Assembly (NCBI RefSeq): GCF_000020665.1
Contig: NC_011071.1
Coordinates: forward strand, 2,284,501-2,348,500
Length of the DNA stretch: 64,000 bases
From: Stenotrophomonas maltophilia R551-3
GTDB taxonomy: Bacteria; Pseudomonadota; Gammaproteobacteria; Xanthomonadales; Xanthomonadaceae
Reading direction: 5' to 3'
This document shows, one piece after another, positions 44,422 through 52,525 of this stretch. Positions within the stretch are counted from its first letter, which is position 1, and each line of letters begins with the position of its first letter. Under the pieces are notes generated by a model that was given only the letters and a program-made list of their open reading frames with translations, was not told the DNA's origin and made no database searches. Position numbers and translations under genes: made by a program.

Positions 44422-45873
44422 TCATTTGCCCGATATCCATGCTTCCAGTGCCGCAGTGTCTCTCATGTCGCCCTCATACCGGCGATGGGGAACGTGCGGT
44501 TGATTCGAACCACGCACCCGTCCCCGAAAAACCTTCATCGGCACCGAGATCCTGGCCAGCCCGCTGGGCAGCCGTTCCGGCCGTACATCCATGTAAAGGC
44601 TGTCGGCCGAGGTCTCCACGCCTACCTGCTCCGCACCCAGCTGCTTCCACAGGTCCAGTGCATCCAGGCAGGCCGAGCCACACGAGGCATCGGCCAGTAC
44701 CACTACCCTGCCGCTGCGCATTGATCCGGCACGGACCGGCTTCGATGCCTCACCTGCCGGGATGCTGGAAGGGTCGTGCCACAGCGCCTCCCCTCTCCCA
44801 GCTGCCTGCACCATTCCCGCCGTCACGGTTTCCAGCATACGCAGCAGCTCGGGCGAGGCGTCGGGCGCCTGCTTCAACTTCTGCAGGAAACCGCGCAGCT
44901 GCGCGATGTTGGCATCGGACGTCCGCCATTCGACCCAGCTGTGGTCAGGCAGCGCATCCACGGCATCGCGGCCCCAGATCAACCGCGCCAGCTCGATGCT
45001 CCAATGCGAAGCACCGCCACTGTTGCCACGTACGTCGAGCACCACCAGCGGCGCCTGCTGCAGCGCCTCGGCTTTCAGCGAAAGCTGTTCAAGCAGGCCG
45101 GTCAGTTGCCTGAAATTCTGCTCGGTCGGGTCGGCGTTGAAGCTGCTGGTAATGATCCAGTAGCCGCCATCGGGCATCGTGTGCCAGCCGTTGGCCGGGC
45201 GGAAACTGCGGCGGGTGTCGGCCAGGCGCTCCTTGCGCTGTGCTGCCTGCAGCGGCTGCCACCGCAGCGCATAGGCCTTCTCATGCCCACCCACTCCGAA
45301 CATGCAGGTGTGCAGCGTAGTCACGAACGGATTGCCCTGGTCCAGCATCACTTCGCCACCGGTCAGGATGCGGCTGGCCTGCAGGTTCCAGCGCCCGCTG
45401 AAGTCACCCACCCGGCGTGCAGCCAGTGTTTGTGCATCACTGCCATCACACGACAGCAACCGTGCCCCCAGCGGCGGATGGCCCGGGCCACCGTCCACGG
45501 TCATGACCAACTGCCTGTCGCCGTCGAAGCCGGTCAGGAAACCGGGCCAACGCGTTGGCAGCTCCGGCGCGCCGGCAAGTGCATTGAGGCTGACATGACC
45601 ATCATTGAACGCCGCCGCATAGCCCTTCATCGCCCACCAGTACCCGGCGAAACTGCCGACCTTGCCGGTGCGTGAGCGTGCAAGCGCCAACGCATCGTCC
45701 AGCTGCGCAACGAAACCGGGATTCTGCCGGTCAACCATGCCTGGATGACTGCCGCGCATGGCCGCGTCGGCGGCATCCAGATCCTTCATCAGCGTGGCCG
45801 ACCAGTCGGTCGGCGCATCCTGCGCGCCCGGTGCAGCAAGCAGCGCACCGATCAGCAGCCCTGCGATGGTCAT
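44422..45873 (-). CDS. secreted S41-family-like peptidase
   Basis: 483 residues from the ATG at 45873, with a short signal peptide (TIAGLLIGALLAAPGAQ). The N-terminal helical domain resembles S41 (C-terminal processing/tricorn-like) peptidases; the core strand LVVLDVRGNSGGASHW is typical of the family, and the probable nucleophile is the Ser in ADASCGSACLDAL. The PDZ domain is not obvious. Function in the cell is unknown. It follows the CocE-like hydrolase on the same strand, separated by a strong hairpin. Confidence 0.72.
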   Translation of the reverse strand: MTIAGLLIGALLAAPGAQDAPTDWSATLMKDLDAADAAMRGSHPGMVDRQNPGFVAQLDDALALARSRTGKVGSFAGYWWAMKGYAAAFNDGHVSLNALAGAPELPTRWPGFLTGFDGDRQLVMTVDGGPGHPPLGARLLSCDGSDAQTLAARRVGDFSGRWNLQASRILTGGEVMLDQGNPFVTTLHTCMFGVGGHEKAYALRWQPLQAAQRKERLADTRRSFRPANGWHTMPDGGYWIITSSFNADPTEQNFRQLTGLLEQLSLKAEALQQAPLVVLDVRGNSGGASHWSIELARLIWGRDAVDALPDHSWVEWRTSDANIAQLRGFLQKLKQAPDASPELLRMLETVTAGMVQAAGRGEALWHDPSSIPAGEASKPVRAGSMRSGRVVVLADASCGSACLDALDLWKQLGAEQVGVETSADSLYMDVRPERLPSGLARISVPMKVFRGRVRGSNQPHVPHRRYEGDMRDTAALEAWISGK

Positions 45874-45926
45874 CGATTCAACCCTACCCTGGATCAATCT
45901 GCAGTCTGGCAGCTTTCCCGCATGCT

Positions 45927-45956
45927 GTGCCGCGCCCGCCGCAACGGGCGCGGCAC
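45927..45956. terminator. strong hairpin between two minus-strand hydrolase genes
   Basis: Perfect 12-bp stem GTGCCGCGCCCG / CGGGCGCGGCAC with a 6-base loop, just after the stop of the gene at 45961-47535 (minus strand). It is a likely terminator, or an mRNA-stabilising stem if the two genes are co-transcribed. Confidence 0.65.
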
Positions 45957-45960
45957 CCCA

Positions 45961-47535
45961 TCAATGCAGCGGCACCTTCAGTACCGAAGGTGCGTTGGCG
46001 GGCGAACTGAAGGTCACCGCACCACCCAGCTGGCTGATGCCGGCATAGCGCAGATCCACCGTATCGACCACCAGGGTCAGGCGGCTGCCGGCCGGAATGT
46101 TCCAGCTGCTTGCTTCGAGGCGCAGGTCGAGCGTCTTCGGCTCGCCCGGCGTGGCACCACGCAGCGTGTAGGGCTTGTGGCTGATCAGCTGGCCATTGCC
46201 CAGCACATCTTCCGCATACAGGTAGGCATACAGCGTGGTGTTGGCGCGGCTGGGGGTGACGGTCACGCGCACTTCGGGGGCACCATCCAGGCGCCGGGCG
46301 CTCCAGTAGATCGGCCCCTGCCAGACACCGGCGGCATTGCGTCCCACGAACGGCACATAGGCCCCCGGTGGCAGATTGATCATCTGCAGCGCGCCAGACG
46401 CCATCGCGATGCCGGAGTTGGCCGCCGTCAGCAGGCCACTGCCGATGCGATAGTTCCAGCCCGTGGTACGCCCGTTCTCTGCCAGGCCACCAGTGGGCAG
46501 CAGCAACCCGCCCGGTGCGGTCAGCCCGTAGCTGACGGCGCCACTGTTGGTGGCCTGCCAGTCCGGATAGCGGCCCCAGCTGCCCTTCTGCGACTTCAAC
46601 TGCACTGCCGCCTGGCGCTCGATCCCATTGGGCGTGCCTTTCAGGTAGTGATCGAACCACGCCCCCACCTGGTCATAGACCTCATTGGGAATTCCCAGCG
46701 CACCGAAGGCCTCGTTGAGTGCGTGGTCGCCGTGGCGCAGCTGCAGCTGCTTGGGGCCCTTCAGGCGATTGAAGAAATCCACCAGCTGGCCCGGCGGGAA
46801 CAGGCTGTCGTTGAACGCGTTGGCCAGGAAAACGGCTGGCTGGTTGGCGTTGATCTCGTCGATGCTGGCGCCGGGGCTGCGCTGGGCCGCAACCGGCAAC
46901 AGCGAATCCACCGCACCCTGGTAGTTGCCCAGCAGCACGCTGCGGTTGATGGTGGCCAGCTCCGCACCTGGGCGCCCCGTGGCCAGCCCGGCTGCCACCA
47001 GCAGGGCGATGCCCTGTGCGCTGGGGGTGTCGTTGCTGTACAGCGACGCCTGCAGGTCGGCCCAACCGCTCAGGGCCGCCACGGCCTTGATGCGCGGATC
47101 GCGCGCCGCCGCCAGCAGGCTGGTGCCGGCGCCGTAGGAGATGCCGGAGACGCCGATCCGCGCCGGATCAGCCCGGGTGTTGTCCAGCGCCCAGTCGATC
47201 AGGGCGCTGACATCTTCGACAGTGGCCGGCCCGGCAATGTCGATGGCGCCGCCCGATTCCCAGAATCCGCGCGAACTGTAGCTTATGACCACGTAGCCAC
47301 GTCGCGCCAATGACTGTGCCACGCCCACATATTCGACGCTCGGAACTGCCCAGCTGCTGGGCATCACCAGCAGCGGATAGCGACCGCTGCCTGCGTCCTG
47401 CGGTTCGATGACGAAGGCCCCGAGAGGGGTTCCATCCCAGCTGGGAATGGTGCGGTGGGTGGTCTTGACCGTGGCCGCCCAGGCGGTGGGCGCCAGCCCG
47501 GTCAGCAGGATCAACAGCAGCAATACCTTGCGCAT
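45961..47535 (-). CDS. secreted CocE/X-Pro dipeptidyl-peptidase-like acyl hydrolase
   Basis: 524 residues with a signal peptide (VLLLLILLTGLAPTAWA). N-terminal alpha/beta hydrolase (GVSGISYGAGTSLLAA elbow; His in LRHGDHALNEAF) and a C-terminal jelly-roll like the X-Pro dipeptidyl-peptidase C-domain (YWSARRLDGAPEVRVTVTP). This two-domain layout matches CocE/NonD hydrolases (S15 clan). The start ATG at 47535 follows the usual n-region. The substrate, a peptide or an ester, is unknown. Confidence 0.78.
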   Translation of the reverse strand: MRKVLLLLILLTGLAPTAWAATVKTTHRTIPSWDGTPLGAFVIEPQDAGSGRYPLLVMPSSWAVPSVEYVGVAQSLARRGYVVISYSSRGFWESGGAIDIAGPATVEDVSALIDWALDNTRADPARIGVSGISYGAGTSLLAAARDPRIKAVAALSGWADLQASLYSNDTPSAQGIALLVAAGLATGRPGAELATINRSVLLGNYQGAVDSLLPVAAQRSPGASIDEINANQPAVFLANAFNDSLFPPGQLVDFFNRLKGPKQLQLRHGDHALNEAFGALGIPNEVYDQVGAWFDHYLKGTPNGIERQAAVQLKSQKGSWGRYPDWQATNSGAVSYGLTAPGGLLLPTGGLAENGRTTGWNYRIGSGLLTAANSGIAMASGALQMINLPPGAYVPFVGRNAAGVWQGPIYWSARRLDGAPEVRVTVTPSRANTTLYAYLYAEDVLGNGQLISHKPYTLRGATPGEPKTLDLRLEASSWNIPAGSRLTLVVDTVDLRYAGISQLGGAVTFSSPANAPSVLKVPLH

Positions 47536-47782
47536 CGTCGTCTGTCCCCGTCGGTTGTGATGCAACGGGTTGGACCGTACCAGTGCGAATGGTGGGTGGC
47601 ACCTTGCGACGCAACATGACGCATCGCGGCTTCACGCGGATCGAGACTGTGACGCTCCTTCTCACTTAAGGATGGATGGACGTCAACATGCCTCATTCCC
47701 CATCAGTGGGGGTGAGACACGGCGGCGCAACGGCGACTTTCAACAGGCCCTTCCAGCTGAGTGAACGCAGCGCATGCCAACA

Positions 47783-49267
47783 TCAGAAGACAGAGCAATT
47801 GACCTTGTGTTCCACCGCTGAAGTTTCCAGACCGGACGCATCCTTGAGCGAGCTCTGCAGAATGGCGGTAATGGGTGGGCTATCCCACCAGAGTCCTTCG
47901 ATGAGCGCACAGGACCAGGCGTACACAAATGGCGTCTGGGTCTTCTCAGGGAAGTCGAAGGACCACGTTCCGCATGGCTGCGACGGAAGGCAGTTGACAG
48001 AGGTGATGGAGAGCGTCAGCGGAAACTTGGGTTTACCCCGAAAGTCGATCTCCACGGGAATGTTCGATGCATAGCGCCCTGACACTTCGTCGATTTTCTC
48101 GATATCGAACGATTCGGTGAGTACCGTCAGACCCAGGGACGAGATGCGCTCGATGGGCATGTAGAACAGATCATTCCTGTAAGCCGTTCCCGGGTCGCCG
48201 CGCCCGTGGATGATGCCGACCGCTGCGTTCCCTACGAACACCGGGCCACCGCTGTCGCCTCCTACTGACATCGCATCGCCTGTCGTGCTAGTGGCGCGGA
48301 TGTAATTGCCGATCGCATTATTATGGTTCGAGTGCGAATTCTTGTCGATTATCGTGCCGCACATGTAGCTGCCGGCATATCCGCTCTTGCAGACTGACGC
48401 GCCCACTGGAAGAGAAGTGGATGGCAGGGTGCTGGTAATGTCCAGTGTCGGAGTCGGCCCGGCAACCAGTTCGATCTGATTCTTCTGGGCATGGCGTGCG
48501 CCCGAACTCGGCTCTTTGTGCCACTGTACATCGTAGTCCCCTTGATTGTTCTCGGACTGGAATACAAGTGGTGAAGAAAGGCCAACGTAGGTTGCCACGT
48601 TGTCGCAGTGACCGGCAGTTGTAATGCCAAGATCGTTATCGGCATCGAAGACGTTGAAGCCAGTGGTGCAGCGTTGGGGAGACCCATTGATCCGGTGCCC
48701 TCCGGAAATGGTGGTGGTCTCCACAAAGCCGGTGGTGGGCAATAGCTCGACGAAGTCAACTGCGCGCAGTAGACGCCACATTGCACGGGTTGCTCTGTCA
48801 ACATCCTTGACGTGGAATGTGACCATGGATCGCTTGATGTCGATGCCCGACATAAACTCGATGCCTGCGGAGCGCAACTGTGCGTCTCCTTCGTCTTGCA
48901 CCGCGTGCATCATCTCCATTGATTGAGGGGCGATCACAGCTGTATAGCGTGAATCCGTCGTGAAACTTCGCAGGGTCTGTATCGGCGTGGAAGTGAGTTT
49001 CACCACTACGCGGAAGTCAGGCACATGCTCGATGTAAAGACCCGCAAACGTCTCAGGATGCAGGGCCTGTAACTGTCTTTCGAGCTGCCCCGCCCTCATC
49101 GTAGCCGTTTGTCGCTGGGCCGCTTCCCTTTCTGTCACGCCATAGGCGCGCGAATAGGAGTAGATCGTTGGATCGATATCGCCGGGTTTGGCAGACACCG
49201 AAAAGCCCAGTGTCGTCAGAAGCAATCCCACCAGCCCACGCATCTTCCTCCAGCGTTGCTTGTGCAT
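47783..49267 (-). CDS. secreted chymotrypsin-fold serine protease with pro-domain
   Basis: 494 residues from the ATG at 49267 (GAGGAG upstream): signal peptide (MRGLVGLLLTTLGFSVSA), about 170-residue pro-region, then a streptogrisin/alpha-lytic-like catalytic domain with His in ITTAGHCDN, Asp in QGDYDVQWHK and Ser in VGGDSGGPVF. A C-terminal extension of about 110 residues with several Cys follows. Base composition is visibly lower in GC than the neighbours, suggesting later acquisition. It is probably self-processing and secreted; the role could be nutrition or virulence. Confidence 0.85.
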   Translation of the reverse strand: MHKQRWRKMRGLVGLLLTTLGFSVSAKPGDIDPTIYSYSRAYGVTEREAAQRQTATMRAGQLERQLQALHPETFAGLYIEHVPDFRVVVKLTSTPIQTLRSFTTDSRYTAVIAPQSMEMMHAVQDEGDAQLRSAGIEFMSGIDIKRSMVTFHVKDVDRATRAMWRLLRAVDFVELLPTTGFVETTTISGGHRINGSPQRCTTGFNVFDADNDLGITTAGHCDNVATYVGLSSPLVFQSENNQGDYDVQWHKEPSSGARHAQKNQIELVAGPTPTLDITSTLPSTSLPVGASVCKSGYAGSYMCGTIIDKNSHSNHNNAIGNYIRATSTTGDAMSVGGDSGGPVFVGNAAVGIIHGRGDPGTAYRNDLFYMPIERISSLGLTVLTESFDIEKIDEVSGRYASNIPVEIDFRGKPKFPLTLSITSVNCLPSQPCGTWSFDFPEKTQTPFVYAWSCALIEGLWWDSPPITAILQSSLKDASGLETSAVEHKVNCSVF

Positions 49268-49357
49268 CGTCCGCTCCTCTTTTCTCGAAACGTGGAACAT
49301 CATCATCGCGCCCGTGCTGTTGGGCCGAAGTTCACGCAATGAAGGTGATTGGATATG

Positions 49358-49630
49358 TCAACGCGGCTCGTCGACCAACACGACGCGGATGAGTGCATTT
49401 GCACTCATGGACAATTGCGAAGATAGGGTTGTGCAGGTTGTCCAATGAGCGGATTCGCATCGTCGACAGAGGCTCAATGGAGCTCGACCCGACGATGTTA
49501 TCGGCCGGATGGGACCGAGCACTCGGCCTGATGCCGCCCTTGGGTGAGAGACGCTGAAGGGGATCAGGCCAAAGCCACCCAAGATGGCGGCCACCGGCGC
49601 TGCGTACGACGCGGCCTTCGAACTGCGCAT
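49358..49630 (-). CDS. possible small hypothetical protein
   Basis: 90 residues from the ATG at 49630 (AAGGAG about 9 bases upstream). The N-terminal SYAAPVAAILGGFGLIPFSV looks like a weak signal or membrane segment, but the rest is Arg/Ser-rich and unlike a folded domain. It overlaps the palindrome at 49389-49408. It may be a decayed or chance frame. If it is not real, 49268-50081 is an 800-base region without genes. Confidence 0.25.
   Translation of the reverse strand: MRSSKAASYAAPVAAILGGFGLIPFSVSHPRAASGRVLGPIRPITSSGRAPLSLCRRCESAHWTTCTTLSSQLSMSANALIRVVLVDEPR
49389..49408. promoter_or_regulatory. 20-bp near-perfect palindrome upstream of the protease
   Basis: Arms ATGAGTGCA and TGCACTCAT are exact reverse complements around a TT centre, 122 bases upstream of the protease start. 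The dimeric-operator form suggests control of the protease gene or of the reverse-strand small frame. Confidence 0.45.
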
Positions 49631-49726
49631 ATGTCCAAGCTCCTTCCCTGTATGCACCTGGCCCGCTTTGCGCGGCCCATCGGTGCTGGCAGCCCGACTT
49701 CCCCAGCCGCAGCTTAGCCTGGCCAC

Positions 49727-50081
49727 CTGAATAGAAATGCGACCTTAATCCCAGATTGGTGATGGCTCAAATCTGGCGGGGGAAGGGCACAGCCTGCACG
49801 TTGCGAGGCGCGTCTGCAGTAGCATGCGCTCGTTTCAGTCTCCGCCTCCTGATCTGACACATCTCCAGTGCTTGCGGGCGGTCACAGCTTCGCCTTTTCG
49901 TCGTTGACCGAAAGGCGACAGCTTGTGACGCTTACGACACCGCAGGGCCTGCACGGCCCGACCCGTGCGGCCAGGTCCTACCGCAATCCGCAGCACCCGA
50001 CTCCGCAACGTCTCCACATGACCTCGCCCCGGCATGGTCGTGGCGGACGGCTGCGCCCTGAACTTCTGCTGGAGAACCGCA
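49727..50081. other. 355-base non-coding region upstream of the nuclease
   Basis: No convincing gene. It holds a 7-bp hairpin CCAGATT (49751-49757) / AATCTGG (49770-49776) and the long hairpin at 49881-49929. The nuclease promoter should lie in the last 150 bases, but no clear -35/-10 pair stands out. Confidence 0.4.
49881..49929. repeat. 49-base near-perfect hairpin
   Basis: Outer arms GTCACA / TGTGAC and inner arms TCGCCTTT / AAAGGCGA pair across an 8-10 base loop, with small bulges between. It lies 153 bases before the nuclease ATG. It could be a terminator, a REP-like element or a structured RNA leader. Confidence 0.5.
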
Positions 50082-50822
50082 ATGCGCCTTGCAAGCTTCT
50101 TCTTCGCGTTCGTCCTCAGCGCCTTCGCTGGCGCTGCCCAGGCCCAGGTCGTTACCCTCAACAAGGGCGGCTTCGTGCTCACCTACGACTGCAGCATCCA
50201 CAGCGCCACCCGCTACGAGTACACGCTCACCGCCGACACCGGCTCCGCCGCGCGCCCGTCCAGCTTCTACAAGGACCCCGACCTGCCGGCCGGTTGCCTC
50301 GGCCAGAACAGCACCGCGTCGTATGCCAGCATCCGTAGCGGCTATGACCGCGGCCATCTGGTGACCTCCAACCACATGGACTACAACGCGACCTACATCC
50401 GTCGCGCCAACTACATGAGCAACATCGTCCCGCAGGTGTCCAGCTTCAACCAGGGCATCTGGGTGAAGGCCGAGAACGTGGCCGAGTGCTACCGCGACAT
50501 CGCGCCGGTGGATGTCTACGGCGGCGTGGTCTACGGCGACGCGTCCAACGATTACTTCCTGGCCAGCCACGGCATTCCGACCCCGGAATTCTTCTGGAAG
50601 ACCGTCATCACCCGTGACCCGAACACCGGTACCGCCAAGGCGATCAGCTGGATCATCCCCAATGAGGCCAACCTCGGCAGCCTGGACAACTATCTGGTGA
50701 CCATCGCCGACCTGGAAGAGCTGCTCGGTGCCAGCTACGTGGCCATCAACGCACCGGCTTCGCTGAAGAACATGCTGCCGGCCACCACCTGGCCGCAGCC
50801 GGCGGGCTGTGATCTGGGCTGA
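50082..50822 (+). CDS. secreted DNA/RNA non-specific endonuclease
   Basis: 246 residues with a signal peptide (LASFFFAFVLSAFAGAAQA). NUC1/Serratia-nuclease family: the catalytic DRGH motif with general-base His in GYDRGHLVTSNHMD, and the metal-site Asn in the SNIVPQVSSFNQGIW region. It degrades extracellular DNA and RNA, which can serve phosphate nutrition or biofilm turnover. The ATG at 50082 is preferred over 50034, which has no signal peptide directly after it. GGAG precedes at good spacing. Confidence 0.9.
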   Translation: MRLASFFFAFVLSAFAGAAQAQVVTLNKGGFVLTYDCSIHSATRYEYTLTADTGSAARPSSFYKDPDLPAGCLGQNSTASYASIRSGYDRGHLVTSNHMDYNATYIRRANYMSNIVPQVSSFNQGIWVKAENVAECYRDIAPVDVYGGVVYGDASNDYFLASHGIPTPEFFWKTVITRDPNTGTAKAISWIIPNEANLGSLDNYLVTIADLEELLGASYVAINAPASLKNMLPATTWPQPAGCDLG

Positions 50823-50840
50823 ACATCCTGTTGGATGGAC

Positions 50841-50873
50841 GCGGGGCGCTCGGCATGGCCACGGGTGCCCCGC
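50841..50873. terminator. terminator hairpin after the nuclease
   Basis: 7-bp stem GCGGGGC / GCCCCGC with a 19-base loop, 18 bases after the nuclease stop. No T-run follows. Confidence 0.45.
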
Positions 50874-50932
50874 TTGCGCGGCTGTGGGAAAATGGCCGGT
50901 GATTGCCCCGCTGCATTGCCCAGGAGCTGTAG

Positions 50933-51628
50933 ATGTCCCGTTTTCCCTTCGATGCCGTGCTGTTCGACTGCGATGGCGTACTCGTTGATTCCGAACCGCT
51001 GGTAGCCCGCGTGCTCTCGGAAATGCTGACCGAGCGCGGCTGGGCACTCACCCCTGCGCAGGCGGGTGAAGTCTTCCTCGGCCAGTCCGTGGCCCATCTG
51101 GCCGGGCTGATCGAAGAGCGCACCGGCAAGCTGTTCACCGAGGAATGGCTGGAAGAGTTCCGCCAGCAGCGCAACCGGGCATTGGAACGCGACCTGGTTG
51201 CGATCCAGGGTGCGCCCGAGGCCGTGCGTGCGATCGCCGCCGCCACCGGCGGGAGGATCGCCTGCGCGTCCGGTGCGGACCTGCACAAGGTGAAGCTGCA
51301 ACTGGGCAAGGTCGGCATCCTTGATGCCTTCGGTGCCCACGTGTTCAGCGGCCAGGACATGCCGCACACCAAACCGCATCCGGATGTCTATCTGGCTGCC
51401 GCTGCAGCGCTGGGCGTGGACCCGAAACGCTGCGCGGTGATCGAAGACACCGTGACCGGCGCAACGGCCGGTGTGGCCGCTGGCGCAACCGTATTCGGTT
51501 TCAGCGAAGGCGGTCCGCACCACAGTACGCCGGAGGCCCTGCGTGCCGCGGGTGCGCAGGTGATCTTCCAGCGCATGGAAGACCTGCCCGCCCTGCTTGC
51601 CGCCCATGCGGTCGACGCAGTCGCCTGA
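50933..51628 (+). CDS. HAD-superfamily phosphatase/phosphomutase-like
   Basis: 231-residue HAD hydrolase of the beta-phosphoglucomutase/phosphoglycolate phosphatase group. Motif I FDAVLFDCDGVLVDSE (nucleophile Asp), Lys motif in HTKPHPDVYL, and motif IV CAVIEDTVTGATAG. The helical cap lies between. It is a cytoplasmic sugar-phosphate or house-cleaning phosphatase; the exact substrate cannot be read. It stands alone, with a good ribosome site (AGGAGC) at spacing 7. Confidence 0.87.
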   Translation: MSRFPFDAVLFDCDGVLVDSEPLVARVLSEMLTERGWALTPAQAGEVFLGQSVAHLAGLIEERTGKLFTEEWLEEFRQQRNRALERDLVAIQGAPEAVRAIAAATGGRIACASGADLHKVKLQLGKVGILDAFGAHVFSGQDMPHTKPHPDVYLAAAAALGVDPKRCAVIEDTVTGATAGVAAGATVFGFSEGGPHHSTPEALRAAGAQVIFQRMEDLPALLAAHAVDAVA

Positions 51629-51635
51629 TCCGTTC

Positions 51636-51866
51636 TCAGCCCGCAGCGCCCAGCGAGGCGCTGCGGCGCTTGCCTGCGTAATGCAGGGCAAACAGATACA
51701 GGCCGGTCAACAGCTGCAGGAACAAGGGTGGCAGCGGCGCATAGGTAATCCACGCCGATGGCTCGCCCTGCCCCATCGCACGCGCCACGAAATTGGCGAC
51801 CACCGCAAGCGTGAACACGATCGATGTCCAGCGGTGCACAGGCCGTGCCCAGTGGCCGCGATTCAT
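51636..51866 (-). CDS. small two-helix membrane protein
   Basis: 76 residues with two hydrophobic helices (TSIVFTLAVVANFVARAMG and PPLFLQLLTGLYLFALHYA) and basic ends. It resembles small integral membrane proteins annotated only as hypothetical. Its ATG overlaps the stop of the VOC gene by 4 bases, so the two are co-transcribed. No function can be assigned. Confidence 0.7.
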   Translation of the reverse strand: MNRGHWARPVHRWTSIVFTLAVVANFVARAMGQGEPSAWITYAPLPPLFLQLLTGLYLFALHYAGKRRSASLGAAG

Positions 51867-52288
51867 TGCTGGCGCCTCGCCTCGGAGCGCGCTTCGATCA
51901 TTTTCCAGCCATTGCCGGATGGATCACGGAATCCTGCATCCACCGCACCATAGCGTTCGATCGGCTCCTGGGTGAACTCAACGCCTTTGGCCTGCCATTC
52001 CACATGGCGCGCCCGGCAGTTCTCCACCGCCAGCACCAGCGGTGGCATCGCGCCCTTGGCCACCAGCTGCTGCAGCGCCAGAGCCGTAGCCGCGTCATGG
52101 GTGGGCGGGCCTGGCACGAACAGACCCAGCTGGAAACCGTCCTGGCCGGGGCTGCGTACGGTAAGCCAGCGATAGCTGCCATTGCGTACGTCGGTATGCA
52201 CCTCAAAGCCAAGCGTGTCGACGTAGAACGCAAGCGCTTCATCTTGGTCGCGCACATATAGGCCGACCGTGTTCACAGTGTTTGTCAT
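51863..52288 (-). CDS. VOC-family protein (glyoxalase/dioxygenase fold)
   Basis: 141 residues: two beta-alpha-beta-beta-beta modules, with VGLYVRDQDEALAFYVDTLGFE at the start and FRDPSGNGWKMIEA at the end. This is the form shared by glyoxalase I, fosfomycin-resistance and extradiol dioxygenase proteins. The metal ligands are not all evident, so the activity is open. The ATG at 52288 has GGGAGGT upstream; the longer frame to 52405 runs into the promoter region of the divergent fusion gene. Confidence 0.8.
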   Translation of the reverse strand: MTNTVNTVGLYVRDQDEALAFYVDTLGFEVHTDVRNGSYRWLTVRSPGQDGFQLGLFVPGPPTHDAATALALQQLVAKGAMPPLVLAVENCRARHVEWQAKGVEFTQEPIERYGAVDAGFRDPSGNGWKMIEARSEARRQQ

Positions 52289-52396
52289 GGGACCTCCCTC
52301 AGGTGCGGTCCACGTTAGCAATCCGTTGCCGGCAGCGCTTCTCCAAAACTGCGGTATCGGCCGGCGACCGTCCCCATGAATGCGGGAATGCGTGAT

Positions 52397-52447
52397 AGTG
52401 CGCATTTTCCAGAAATATTAAGTGCGCATTATGTGATATCAATCACT
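52397..52447. promoter_or_regulatory. control region of the fusion gene: direct repeats and Clp/CRP-like site
   Basis: Two exact copies of AGTGCGCATT (52397-52406 and 52421-52430), 24 bases apart. They are followed by TGTGA-TATCAA-TCACT (52432-52447), which differs by one base from the CRP consensus TGTGA-N6-TCACA that the xanthomonad regulator Clp also binds. All lie 79-129 bases before the fusion gene start in an AT-rich island. Confidence 0.55.
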
Positions 52448-52525
52448 CAAAGCGTTTCAGCAGGCGTGCGATAAGGGCCGCGACTCCCCACCCCGCTGCA
52501 CTTCTGCACCTCCCTGGAGCGCGCC

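Noticed and set aside
47566..47782. Gene in the gap after the CocE-like hydrolase
   Set aside because: Short frames here lack ribosome sites and coding bias; only a 5-bp hairpin (CCCCA/TGGGG, near 47700) was seen.
48000..49300. Phage or insertion sequence remnant around the low-GC protease
   Set aside because: No transposase, integrase, terminal repeats or target duplication can be seen.
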